NCBI GenBank assembly: GCA_902803035.1
Contig: CADCON010000216.1
Location: forward strand, 1 to 6,809
Length of the DNA stretch: 6,809 nt
Direction: 5' to 3'
Source of the DNA: an uncultured Ruminococcus sp.
GTDB taxonomy: Bacteria > Bacillota > Clostridia > Oscillospirales > Acutalibacteraceae
Shown: positions 1-5,835 of the stretch, one piece after another
Layout: each line of letters starts with the position of its first letter
Numbering within the stretch: position 1 is the stretch's first letter
Notes under the pieces: model-generated
The model's database searches: none
Told to the model about the DNA's origin: nothing
What the model saw: the letters and a program-made list of their open reading frames with translations, nothing else
Position numbers and translations under genes: made by a program

Positions 1-5
1 ATATG

Positions 6-66
6 CCTCCCCTGTCATTCCTTACCGAATAATAACAAGTATATCACATATCCGCGCAACAAACAA
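6..66 (-). promoter_or_regulatory. Promoter and RBS for a gene beyond the left edge
   Basis: Reading the minus strand, TTGTTT (61-66) and TATACT (38-43) are separated by exactly 17 nt, and TGA directly before the -10 makes an extended -10 element. Downstream, GGGGAGG (positions 12 to 6) is a strong Shine-Dalgarno sequence that ends only 5 nt before the window edge. A minus-strand gene therefore probably starts just outside the window. Its identity cannot be seen. Confidence 0.6.
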
Positions 67-152
67 GCTTTTTTTTGATTTTTTTCCGATTCATATCCGG
101 ATGATTTTCCTTCAGGAAAAAAAGCCGTGCGGCAGGCTCTCAGCGGCCAAAG

Positions 153-194
153 AAAAAACGGAGCGCATAATCATGGATGCCCATTATTACGCGC
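153..194 (-). terminator. Intrinsic terminator of the small-ORF/rtcB unit
   Basis: On the minus strand, a 14-bp stem (181-194 with 163-176; one G·U pair, one A·G mismatch) closes a 4-nt loop. It is followed by TCCG and a run of six T (158-153). It lies about 45 nt past the rtcB stop codon. The plus strand has no T run after the hairpin, so termination is expected only for leftward transcription. Confidence 0.75.
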
Positions 195-237
195 TTCGCT
201 CACTCTATGATTTCGCGGTTGTCCGCTTACCGCCGCG

Positions 238-1476
238 TCACTTCTTCTTTCTGCCCGGTCTTGTATCCTCCTCGGATCCCGCCTTGAAGCTGTAGATGGG
301 CCTGATCACCTCGTCGATGTCCACCGTGGGGGCGATGTTGTTCACGATATCCTCCATGCGCTTGTACGCCATGGGACATTCGTCGAGCGTTTCACTGTTG
401 ATCGACGTGGAATATATGCCCTGCATTTCCTTGCGGAAGGAGGACACGGTGAAGCTCTCCCGCGCTTCCCTGCGGCTCATCAGGCGTCCCGCCCCGTGCG
501 GCGCGGAATAATTCCAGTCTGGATTGCCCCTGCCCGTGCAGAGAAGGCAGCCGTCCCGCATATTCACCGGAATAATGAGCTTTTCGCCCGCCTGCGCCGA
601 AACGGCTCCCTTGCGCAGGATCATTCTGTCGATATCGATGTAATTGTGAATGGTGGTGAATTCGCCGTCCACCTTGTACTTCAACGCCCTGATCAGCTCG
701 TGCGCCATGGCCTTGCGGTTGAGAAGGGCAAAACGCTGCACGATTCTCATATCGTGAATGTACGCTTCAAAAAGGGATCCGCTGACGTAGGCAAGCTGGC
801 GCGGAATCGTGCAGCTCAGGCCGTCGTTCAGCGTCTTCAGCGCGGACTGGATTTCCTGCTCCCTGCCCTCCGCCTTGTAACGCTCGATGAGCTGGCGAAT
901 CTCGTCCTGCGGCACGGAATTCAGTGCCTTCCACGCCTGTTCCTGGTAATAGAACGCCACCTCCAGTCCGAGGTGCCGGCTGCCGGAATGAATGACAAGA
1001 TAGATCGCCCCGTCCTCTCCCTTGTCGGCTTCAATGAAATGATTGCCGCCGCCGAGGGTTCCCAGACTGCGGTACGCCTTGTCGATATCCACCTTCTGCG
1101 CGCAGAAAAGCTCGCCCAGGTCGATTTCGTCCGCGAAGGAATGCGCTCTGGCGCGAACGCTGAAGCCGGAGGGAATCAGGGCGTTCACCGCCTTGTCGAG
1201 CTGCTGCACCTCAATGAACTTATTCCTGAGCCTGACGACCTCCATGCCGCAGCCGATATCCACGCCGACAAGATTCGGCACGACTGTATCGGAAATGGTC
1301 ATGGTTGTGCCGATGGTGCAGCCCGCGCCTGCGTGAACGTCCGGCATGACGCGGATGGTCGCGCCCTGTGTGAAGGGCTGGTCGCAGAGAAGCCTGATCT
1401 GATCGAGCGCCGACTGCTCCACCACGTCGGTAAACACCTTGGCGGAATTGTACTTTCCGTTGACTGTCTGTTCCAT
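238..1476 (-). CDS. rtcB: RtcB-family RNA ligase (3'-phosphate/5'-OH)
   Basis: This 412-residue protein carries the RtcB hallmarks in order: MPDVHAG (44-50), GVDIGCGM with metal ligands D73 and C76, LGGGNHF with N145/H146, VIHSGSRHLG with H163, TIHNYIDID with H277, and APHGAGR with H327, the position of the guanylated histidine in the family. All expected metal and nucleotidyl residues are present and the length matches E. coli RtcB (about 408), so it is probably active. Family enzymes join RNA 2',3'-cyclic phosphate or 3'-phosphate ends to 5'-OH ends using GTP and Mn2+. In bacteria this is usually linked to RNA repair; the substrate here is unknown. The start is the ATG at 1476; its best Shine-Dalgarno (AGGAG) lies inside the last codons of the upstream gene, about 16 nt away, which is long and suggests translational coupling. 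The last residues are basic (RPGRKKK). No archease gene is adjacent. Confidence 0.95.
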   Translation of the reverse strand: MEQTVNGKYNSAKVFTDVVEQSALDQIRLLCDQPFTQGATIRVMPDVHAGAGCTIGTTMTISDTVVPNLVGVDIGCGMEVVRLRNKFIEVQQLDKAVNALIPSGFSVRARAHSFADEIDLGELFCAQKVDIDKAYRSLGTLGGGNHFIEADKGEDGAIYLVIHSGSRHLGLEVAFYYQEQAWKALNSVPQDEIRQLIERYKAEGREQEIQSALKTLNDGLSCTIPRQLAYVSGSLFEAYIHDMRIVQRFALLNRKAMAHELIRALKYKVDGEFTTIHNYIDIDRMILRKGAVSAQAGEKLIIPVNMRDGCLLCTGRGNPDWNYSAPHGAGRLMSRREARESFTVSSFRKEMQGIYSTSINSETLDECPMAYKRMEDIVNNIAPTVDIDEVIRPIYSFKAGSEEDTRPGRKKK

Positions 1477-1480
1477 AAAT

Positions 1481-1825
1481 TTAATACTTCATCTCCTCTC
1501 TGAATTGATAGCCGTAATGATTGATTTCATCGCAAAAACATCCGAATCGGCTGTCAACCGACGCGGAAAACCACTCGCGGAAACAATTTTTCCTGAAGAA
1601 TCTGATCATCAGGGGGCGTCCGGGACAGTAAAACACCACGCTGTGTTCCGCGCTGCTTTTCTCCCCTATGACATCCGGATTTTCCTCCTGAAAGAGTCTT
1701 CCGGTCATTTCCGCGCAATCCTCAAAGACAATTCTTTGTCCGTTCCTCAGTTCGATCCTGTCCGGCAATACCGCTACTATATCCTCCTCCGACCAGCAAT
1801 CGTAATCCGCAAAGTAATGTTCCAT
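1481..1825 (-). CDS. Uncharacterised 114-residue protein coupled to rtcB
   Basis: I do not recognise this protein. It starts at an ATG with a good Shine-Dalgarno (AGAGGTGA, about 6 nt upstream). Its stop codon lies 4 nt before the rtcB start, so the two are almost certainly co-transcribed and probably translationally coupled. The product is soluble-looking, with no signal peptide or membrane segment. It is rich in aromatic residues and has six cysteines (C10, C37, C67, C81, C95, C97), the last two in a C-F-C pair. The N-terminal half contains an acidic beta-strand-like stretch (DRIELRNGQRIVFED, 22-36) and the C-terminal half is basic and aromatic (RFFRKNCFREWF, 75-86). A role with RtcB, as binding partner or regulator, is inferred only from gene order. 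Confidence 0.75.
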   Translation of the reverse strand: MEHYFADYDCWSEEDIVAVLPDRIELRNGQRIVFEDCAEMTGRLFQEENPDVIGEKSSAEHSVVFYCPGRPLMIRFFRKNCFREWFSASVDSRFGCFCDEINHYGYQFREEMKY

Positions 1826-1864
1826 GTTCCGTCACCTCTTTCTGTCGCTCTTTTGCCGGAAAGC

Positions 1865-1903
1865 AAAAACGCTCCGTGCGATACATATTGTACCCCACGG
1901 AGC
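1865..1903 (-). terminator. Intrinsic terminator of the psd-like gene
   Basis: On the minus strand, GCTCCGTG (1903-1896) pairs perfectly with CACGGAGC (1878-1871) across a 17-nt loop, followed by G and five T (1869-1865). It lies about 45 nt after the decarboxylase stop codon. The loop contains the -10 element of the next promoter. A second small hairpin (TTTTGC/GCAAAA, 1851-1868) partly overlaps the T run. Confidence 0.65.
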
Positions 1904-1915
1904 CGCAAAAATCAA
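1887..1915 (-). promoter_or_regulatory. Sigma-A-type promoter for the small-ORF/rtcB unit
   Basis: On the minus strand, TTGATT (1915-1910) and TACAAT (1892-1887) are separated by 17 nt. Transcription would begin near 1880, inside the loop or at the start of the 3' arm of the upstream terminator, so the new transcript lacks the 5' arm and cannot form that hairpin. The 114-residue ORF begins about 55 nt downstream. Confidence 0.6.
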
Positions 1916-1945
1916 TCATTCATTGCTAAAGAATTCCTAAAGAAA

Positions 1946-2749
1946 TCAGAAGGCCATCATGGAAATGGCAACGCCGAGCTTTTCGCCCATTCTCACGCGG
2001 GTTTCCAGCGCATTGCGGGTATTGACCATGAATTCGTCGTCCGGGAACATCATGCCCTTCTTGAAAAGAAGAATGATGCCGGCGGTCGAACAGAGAAAAC
2101 GCCCCTTGACTTCGCCGCGGCTGAAAGCGGGCGATTCGCCCCCGCCAAGCTGCTCCACGCCCTTCGGATTGCCGCAGGCCTCCACCTGCACCACGCCGTG
2201 GAACCGCTTGGTATTCATGACCGTGCAGCATCTCGGCCCGAAGAACATCGAGTCCTCCTGATTTTTCTCCGCGTCAAGCCTGCGGAAATCGCAGAGGACG
2301 CCATCGTCAATATGTATGAATCTGTGGGGATCGGATTCGTCCAGCCGGATGATCAGGGCAATGCCCTCCGCGAATTCCTTCGCGTCGCCCTCGCCGCCGA
2401 GCAGCTTGTCCACCGAGTACATATGCCCGTTGACCGGAATGGTGCAGAGATTGTTGATGAAGTGCGCCGTCAGCCAGCCGTCGCACGGGCAGATGAGCAC
2501 TCCGGGCGACTGATCCAGAGGACGCTGGCCTTCCTTGAATCCACGCGCGAGATAATCGGCAAAGCTCTCGTAAGCCGCCGGATCGTCCGGATCGCAAACG
2601 GACAGATCCACATTGTATTTTTCCATGTGATTCCTGATTTCCGCCTTCGGAAAAAGCCCCAGCTTCAGCTTGTTGGAAACGGGAAGATACTTGCTCTTTT
2701 CAGCCTTTATGGCACGGCGCGCGCCGTATCCTTTTACTTCGTTGCTCAT
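1946..2749 (-). CDS. psd: Phosphatidylserine decarboxylase-like protein, atypical processing site
   Basis: This 267-residue protein has the phosphatidylserine decarboxylase plan: FADYLARGFKEGQRPLD (63-79), CPCDG with the conserved Asp (D90), YSVDKLLGG (111-119), the DxHRF block (H142, followed by H146), and a C-terminal ETRVRMGEKLG (249-259). Family members cleave themselves at a Gly-Ser (usually GST or GGST) to make a pyruvoyl cofactor, then convert phosphatidylserine to phosphatidylethanolamine at the membrane. Here that block reads GRFLCSTAGIILLF (216-229). Aligned without gaps to the usual GxFxFGGSTxxLLF, the Ser position is A223. With gaps, C-S-T (220-222) could replace G-S-T. The VGA-containing region just before it also looks divergent. 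The protein may be an unusual decarboxylase or an inactive paralogue. The start ATG has GGAGG 6 nt upstream. The gene is monocistronic, with no pssA neighbour in view. Confidence 0.82.
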   Translation of the reverse strand: MSNEVKGYGARRAIKAEKSKYLPVSNKLKLGLFPKAEIRNHMEKYNVDLSVCDPDDPAAYESFADYLARGFKEGQRPLDQSPGVLICPCDGWLTAHFINNLCTIPVNGHMYSVDKLLGGEGDAKEFAEGIALIIRLDESDPHRFIHIDDGVLCDFRRLDAEKNQEDSMFFGPRCCTVMNTKRFHGVVQVEACGNPKGVEQLGGGESPAFSRGEVKGRFLCSTAGIILLFKKGMMFPDDEFMVNTRNALETRVRMGEKLGVAISMMAF

Positions 2750-2783
2750 AATAACCTCCGGATTTTATGTCTTGGCAAAATAT

Positions 2784-2812
2784 ATTATACATAATCGACA
2801 GCACAATGTAAA
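2784..2812 (-). promoter_or_regulatory. Near-consensus promoter of the psd-like gene
   Basis: On the minus strand, TTTACA (2812-2807) and a perfect TATAAT (2789-2784) are separated by 17 nt. Transcription would start near 2777, leaving a leader of about 28 nt that contains CGGAGG. This suggests strong housekeeping-sigma expression. Confidence 0.8.
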
Positions 2813-2821
2813 GGATTTTTG

Positions 2822-2850
2822 TCATATTTTTTGATTATTTTTCATGCTGT
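2822..2850 (+). promoter_or_regulatory. Possible distal sigma-E-type promoter of spoIIP
   Basis: TCATATT (2822-2828) matches the B. subtilis sigma-E -35 pattern (KMATATT). It is followed after exactly 14 nt by CATGCTGT (2843-2850), a partial match to the -10 pattern CATACANT. The spacing is what sigma-E promoters use. The -10 match is imperfect, so this is a candidate only. Confidence 0.35.
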
Positions 2851-2875
2851 CGGGAATAATATTTTCCGGGCGTCA

Positions 2876-2904
2876 TCATATTTTACCTTCACAGGGCATA
2901 TTTA
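2876..2904 (+). promoter_or_regulatory. Possible proximal sigma-E-type promoter of spoIIP
   Basis: A second TCATATT (2876-2882) is followed after 14 nt by CATATTTA (2897-2904), which keeps the CATA core of the sigma-E -10 element. The expected start would be near 2911, about 47 nt before the spoIIP ATG. No convincing sigma-A promoter was found in front of spoIIP, which fits sporulation-specific control. Confidence 0.4.
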
Positions 2905-2957
2905 TTCACTGACCAATAAAATAATGCGGCATTCAGCCGCAGCGGAGGTAAAAAAAG

Positions 2958-4127
2958 ATGAGCAAATACAAATCCTTTTCCGTTCATTCGGGACTGTGCC
3001 GGTGCCGGAAGGCAATCGCCGCAGCAGCAGCGGGAATCACCGCCGCCGCCCTTCCCATCACCATTCTGGGGATCGGCGCGGTGGGAGCGATCGTTTTCAG
3101 GGTGTCCTCCTTCTCGGCGCGCACGATGATGCCGGCGACGGAATTATCCTCATTCGCAGACGAGCCGGAGGAATCCTCTTCCCGGCAGCAGGAAACACAG
3201 CCCGCGTCCTCGCAGGCGGCCTCCGAACCGCCCAAAGCGAGCGGAGGAAGGAACCTTTCGGAAAACGCGCCGGACGCCTCGTCAGATACCTCTTCCGACG
3301 TATCATCGGCGGAACCGGCCGCCAAAAAAGCCGGCAGGGGCAGCGTACTGGAAAAGAAAATCAAAAATTCCGGCTACAGCTTTGACGGCGTGTACGTCAA
3401 GGACGGCAATTCCAATTACAACCTTGACGTCAAAAAGCTGCTGAAATCCCGCGCGAAATGCAAGATCAAGAAGGACGCGGGCTATCAGGTGCTGATCATT
3501 CACACCCACACCACGGAGAGCTACGCCGAAAAAAGCCGCGACTGGTACAGCAGGAAATACAATCCCCGCACCACCGATAAATCCGAGAGCGTCGTCGCCG
3601 TCGGGGACGAAATAGAGAAAAAGCTCAACGCCGCCGGCATTCGCACCCTGCATATCACCACCTATCACGATTACCCCGAATACACCGGCGCCTACGACCG
3701 CGCGAGAAAAACCATCAAGTCCTACCTGAAAAAATACCCCTCGATAGAAATGGTGATTGACGTACACCGGGACGCCATGACGCAGGACGACGGCACCAAG
3801 ATCAAGCCCACCGCAAAAATCAAGGGCAAAAAGGCGGCGCAGGTCATGATTATCACCGGATGCGACAACGAGGGCAAGCTGGACTTTGCCGGCTGGCGCA
3901 GCAATTCGATCATGGCGGTACAGCTCCAGAAGCGCATGGCGGACAGATACGAAGGGCTGGCGCGCCCGCTGTATTTTGCCCCCTTCCGCTACAACATGGA
4001 CCTGACGCCCAACTCCCTTCTGATTGAATTCGGCACCGACGTCAACACGCTCGCCGAAGCGAAATACGCCGGTCAGCTCGTCGGCAACTGCCTTGTTGAC
4101 GTTCTCGGAGAATACGTGATCAATTAG
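2958..4127 (+). CDS. spoIIP: Stage II sporulation protein P, engulfment peptidoglycan hydrolase
   Basis: This 389-residue protein has a short basic N-terminus, one hydrophobic segment (about 19-48) acting as membrane anchor, a low-complexity Ser/Ala/Glu/Pro linker (about 62-125), then the SpoIIP hydrolase domain (about 170-389). The zinc-amidase motifs are intact: VLIIHTHTTESY (178-189; H182, E187), VIDVHRDA (266-273; H270) and LLIEFGTDVNT (354-364; E357). These match the H/H/E residues needed in B. subtilis SpoIIP. In the family, SpoIIP has amidase and endopeptidase activity. With SpoIID and SpoIIM it degrades septal peptidoglycan so that the mother cell membrane can engulf the forespore. 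The ATG has AGCGGAGG about 9 nt upstream. Bacillus usually has gpr just before spoIIP; here the upstream neighbour is the divergent psd-like gene. Confidence 0.95.
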   Translation: MSKYKSFSVHSGLCRCRKAIAAAAAGITAAALPITILGIGAVGAIVFRVSSFSARTMMPATELSSFADEPEESSSRQQETQPASSQAASEPPKASGGRNLSENAPDASSDTSSDVSSAEPAAKKAGRGSVLEKKIKNSGYSFDGVYVKDGNSNYNLDVKKLLKSRAKCKIKKDAGYQVLIIHTHTTESYAEKSRDWYSRKYNPRTTDKSESVVAVGDEIEKKLNAAGIRTLHITTYHDYPEYTGAYDRARKTIKSYLKKYPSIEMVIDVHRDAMTQDDGTKIKPTAKIKGKKAAQVMIITGCDNEGKLDFAGWRSNSIMAVQLQKRMADRYEGLARPLYFAPFRYNMDLTPNSLLIEFGTDVNTLAEAKYAGQLVGNCLVDVLGEYVIN

Positions 4128-4136
4128 GAACGACCG

Positions 4137-4240
4137 TCCACAACTCAGTGAACTGAACGCCCTCCGTCTCCCTCAGAGAGGGAGCTGTCAGCCCGCCGAC
4201 TTGTTGGAATGGCTGACTGAGGGAGTGTATAAGTTGTGGA
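4137..4240. repeat. Palindromic intergenic element with terminal inverted repeats (MITE/REP-like)
   Basis: The element is bounded by a perfect 9-bp inverted repeat, TCCACAACT (4137-4145) and AGTTGTGGA (4232-4240). Inside, CTCCCTC (4168-4174) pairs with GAGGGAG (4178-4184) as a tight hairpin. Alternatively CTCCCTCAG (4168-4176) pairs with CTGAGGGAG (4217-4225), enclosing a second helix TCAGCC/GGCTGA (4188-4193 with 4211-4216). It begins 9 nt after the spoIIP stop and encodes nothing. From memory, similar CTCCCTC...GAGGGAGCTGTCAGCC elements are repeated between genes in gut Clostridia. No T run follows, so it is not a classical terminator. A weak promoter-like pair, TTGGAA (4204-4209) and TATAAG (4228-4233) with 18 nt spacing, faces the downstream ORF. 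Confidence 0.7.
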
Positions 4241-4247
4241 TAGTGAT

Positions 4248-4269
4248 CAGCGAATGACTTCATTCGCTG
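4248..4269. repeat. 22-bp perfect inverted repeat upstream of the microprotein
   Basis: CAGCGAATGA and TCATTCGCTG form 10-bp perfect arms around a central CT. The palindrome lies 7 nt before the AAGGAGGG ribosome binding site (4276-4283) of the next ORF. It could be a protein-binding operator, an RNA hairpin in the leader of the microprotein mRNA, or part of the adjacent repeat element. Sequence alone does not decide. Confidence 0.65.
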
Positions 4270-4292
4270 CAAGACAAGGAGGGCTATTCTCA

Positions 4293-4487
4293 TTGAAAAA
4301 GCTGACACAGCTTCATGTGGATGTTTCAGCCTATCTTTTCTCCCTGATTCTGACAATGTTGCTCTGCTTCTTCGCGGCCGCCATCTGCTACGTTGAAATC
4401 CGCGCCAAGGAAACGCTGCTATCGTCGGGCGGGATGCTGTATGAATTCTTTGACGGAATCATCCGTTTCATTGACGGCTTTTTGTAG
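4293..4487 (+). CDS. Small single-pass membrane protein, TTG start
   Basis: I do not recognise this 64-residue protein. Starting at TTG (4293) places AAGGAGGG 9-10 nt upstream. The in-frame ATG and GTG codons further upstream have no ribosome binding site and would run through the repeat and palindrome. The product has a short polar N-terminus (KKLTQLHVDVS), one strong hydrophobic helix (roughly residues 13-34, ending AAAICYV), a polar stretch with IRAKE, and an amphipathic aromatic C-terminus (MLYEFFDGIIRFIDGFL). It is downstream of spoIIP on the same strand, with no T-run terminator between them, so read-through from spoIIP is possible. A sporulation role is only a guess from position. Confidence 0.6.
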   Translation: MKKLTQLHVDVSAYLFSLILTMLLCFFAAAICYVEIRAKETLLSSGGMLYEFFDGIIRFIDGFL

Positions 4488-4491
4488 GAAC

Positions 4492-4536
4492 AAAAAAGAG
4501 CACAGCGATCCGGAAAACGGACCGCTATGCTCTTTT
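4492..4536. terminator. Bidirectional intrinsic terminator between convergent genes
   Basis: Two 19-nt arms (4494-4512 and 4518-4536) flank a 5-nt loop, with A-rich and T-rich ends on both sides. In plus-strand RNA there are two A/C mismatches. In minus-strand RNA the same positions become G·U pairs, so the stem is unbroken and is followed by a run of six T (4497-4492). It should therefore stop the lipoprotein transcript efficiently and also serve the microprotein transcript. Confidence 0.85.
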
Positions 4537-4567
4537 CATTACCAAGTGATCCGCGGAAAGCGTCGGA

Positions 4568-5695
4568 TTACTTTTCAATATAACCTTCAATCGGCTTGGT
4601 GTACATATCCTCCGTAATGCTCTGGTAGCGGCTGCCGGAATAGTCATCGGTAAAGCCGTTGTATGCCCTGTAGACGTCGCCGGTTTCGGTGTCGTAGACT
4701 CTCTCATAACCGAGCGTCGCGTCGCTGCGCTTCTGGCTGGTAATGTCGTAGGAGCTGCTTCTCTTTTCCCACGAATCCATGATCATATCGGAAATGCTGT
4801 CATACACCTTCTGATTGGCAATGATCGTCGACCTGAGCTGTTTTTCCTCCGCGTTGAATCCGTTGACAAACGCCTGGCTGAACACAATGCTGCCCAGACA
4901 GTGATCCATAATGCCCTGCCAGTTGTTGAATTCGGCATCGGGCGCGGTCATGAGCATGATATGATAGACATTGAGCGGAGCCACGTCAACCTTCTTGCTG
5001 GAAAGATTGAAAGGATCGGTATTCAGCATATACTTGCCGGACGACATGACAGAGGAAGTGAAAAGCCCCTGCATGGTATCGCCCTTGGCGTTCTTGAAGC
5101 TGGCTCTGAGAATATCCCCGCCCAGCATGGATTGGCCGAGATTCTCGATCACCTTGAATTTCCTGAGATACGGGAAATAATTGGTCTTCAGCTCGGTTTC
5201 ATTGCTCAGCTTGACATTTTTGTCCCACACCTTGAAGAAAGCTTCGGTTTTCTGGGGATTGATGGGAGCCAGCTTGGCAAACATCGAGTCGGGGTAATAC
5301 TTGGCAAAGGTCTTGCGCGCCGTTTCGCTCTTGAGGAATCCCTCCTGCTTCAGGCCGAACAGGAACCAATAATCCTTGTCCTTCGGATTGTACACCTTGA
5401 AGGAATAGTGAATATAATCGACCGCCGGAATTTCCACCTTCCAGCCCGCCGGAATATCCAGGCTCACCAGTCCGTTGTCGTACTTTTCGTACTTGATCGT
5501 GCTGGTCGCGCTCCTGACGATTCTGACATCTTCGTCATCGTCTTCATCGCCGCCGTCATCGTCACTATCGCTCACGCTTCCGGGCATCCTCCATTTTCTG
5601 CGTCCGCTGCTGTCATCGCCGCACCCCGCGGCAACGCATAATATCATCATCGCGCTCAGCAGCAGGCACAGCATTCTCGCCAGACCATTTTTCAT
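4568..5695 (-). CDS. Secreted lipoprotein with acidic linker, unknown function
   Basis: This 375-residue protein has a lipoprotein signal peptide: a basic start, a hydrophobic core (about 8-23) and the lipobox VAAGC, with C25 as the lipidated cysteine. A very acidic linker follows (residues 43-56, 11 of 14 Asp or Glu). The mature domain begins with NGLVSLDIPAGWKVEI (74-89), resembling the first strands of PsbP-like folds in secreted bacterial proteins. Near the C-terminus, LGYERVYDTETGDVYRAYNGF (328-348) looks like a beta-rich motif I have seen in clostridial secreted proteins but cannot name. It is predicted to sit on the outer face of the membrane. The ATG has AGGAG 9 nt upstream. The gene stands alone between its own promoter and terminator. 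Family assignment is uncertain. Confidence 0.85.
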   Translation of the reverse strand: MKNGLARMLCLLLSAMMILCVAAGCGDDSSGRRKWRMPGSVSDSDDDGGDEDDDEDVRIVRSATSTIKYEKYDNGLVSLDIPAGWKVEIPAVDYIHYSFKVYNPKDKDYWFLFGLKQEGFLKSETARKTFAKYYPDSMFAKLAPINPQKTEAFFKVWDKNVKLSNETELKTNYFPYLRKFKVIENLGQSMLGGDILRASFKNAKGDTMQGLFTSSVMSSGKYMLNTDPFNLSSKKVDVAPLNVYHIMLMTAPDAEFNNWQGIMDHCLGSIVFSQAFVNGFNAEEKQLRSTIIANQKVYDSISDMIMDSWEKRSSSYDITSQKRSDATLGYERVYDTETGDVYRAYNGFTDDYSGSRYQSITEDMYTKPIEGYIEK

Positions 5696-5746
5696 CGCTC
5701 ATCACTCCTGAAAATTTAAGATAAAGCATCGTCAGATGCCGATTTC

Positions 5747-5775
5747 ATTGTATCATATATACCCTTGGAAGTAAA
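5747..5775 (-). promoter_or_regulatory. Extended -10 promoter of the lipoprotein gene
   Basis: On the minus strand, TTTACT (5775-5770) and TACAAT (5752-5747) are 17 nt apart, and TGA directly before the -10 gives an extended -10 element. The leader to the ATG is about 45 nt and contains a small 5-bp hairpin (GCATC/GATGC, 5726-5739) before the AGGAG. Confidence 0.75.
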
Positions 5776-5835
5776 GCTTATTTCATATTTTTTCGCATGA
5801 AAAAACCAGCCAAAAGCCTGCCGGACGCGGAATTC

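Noticed and set aside
114..140. Second minus-strand terminator after rtcB (AGCC/GGCT stem with seven T)
   Set aside because: The stem is only about 4 bp with an 8-nt loop. The hairpin at 163-194 is far better and lies first in the transcript.
496..1503. 335-codon plus-strand ORF antisense to rtcB
   Set aside because: It lies opposite a clear RtcB coding frame with all catalytic motifs. Its composition is typical of a shadow frame and it has no suitable ribosome binding site.
2310..2335. Missing second His in the HxxH block of the decarboxylase as proof of inactivity
   Set aside because: From memory, several clostridial Psd proteins also lack that His (HRY followed by A or C), so this alone says little. 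The altered serine motif is the stronger signal.
1439..2794. 451-codon plus-strand ORF, the longest in the window
   Set aside because: It runs antisense across three features: the 114-residue gene, a terminator/promoter region and the psd-like gene. Its translation has no recognisable domain.
4116..4249. GTGATCA at 4116-4122 and 4243-4249 as a target-site duplication of the palindromic element
   Set aside because: The copies are 14 nt and 2 nt away from the terminal repeats, not flush, and TGATCA is itself a palindrome. Coincidence is likelier.
4901..5641. 246-codon plus-strand ORF inside the lipoprotein gene
   Set aside because: It is antisense to a gene with a signal peptide, lipobox, promoter and terminator, so it is best explained as a shadow frame.
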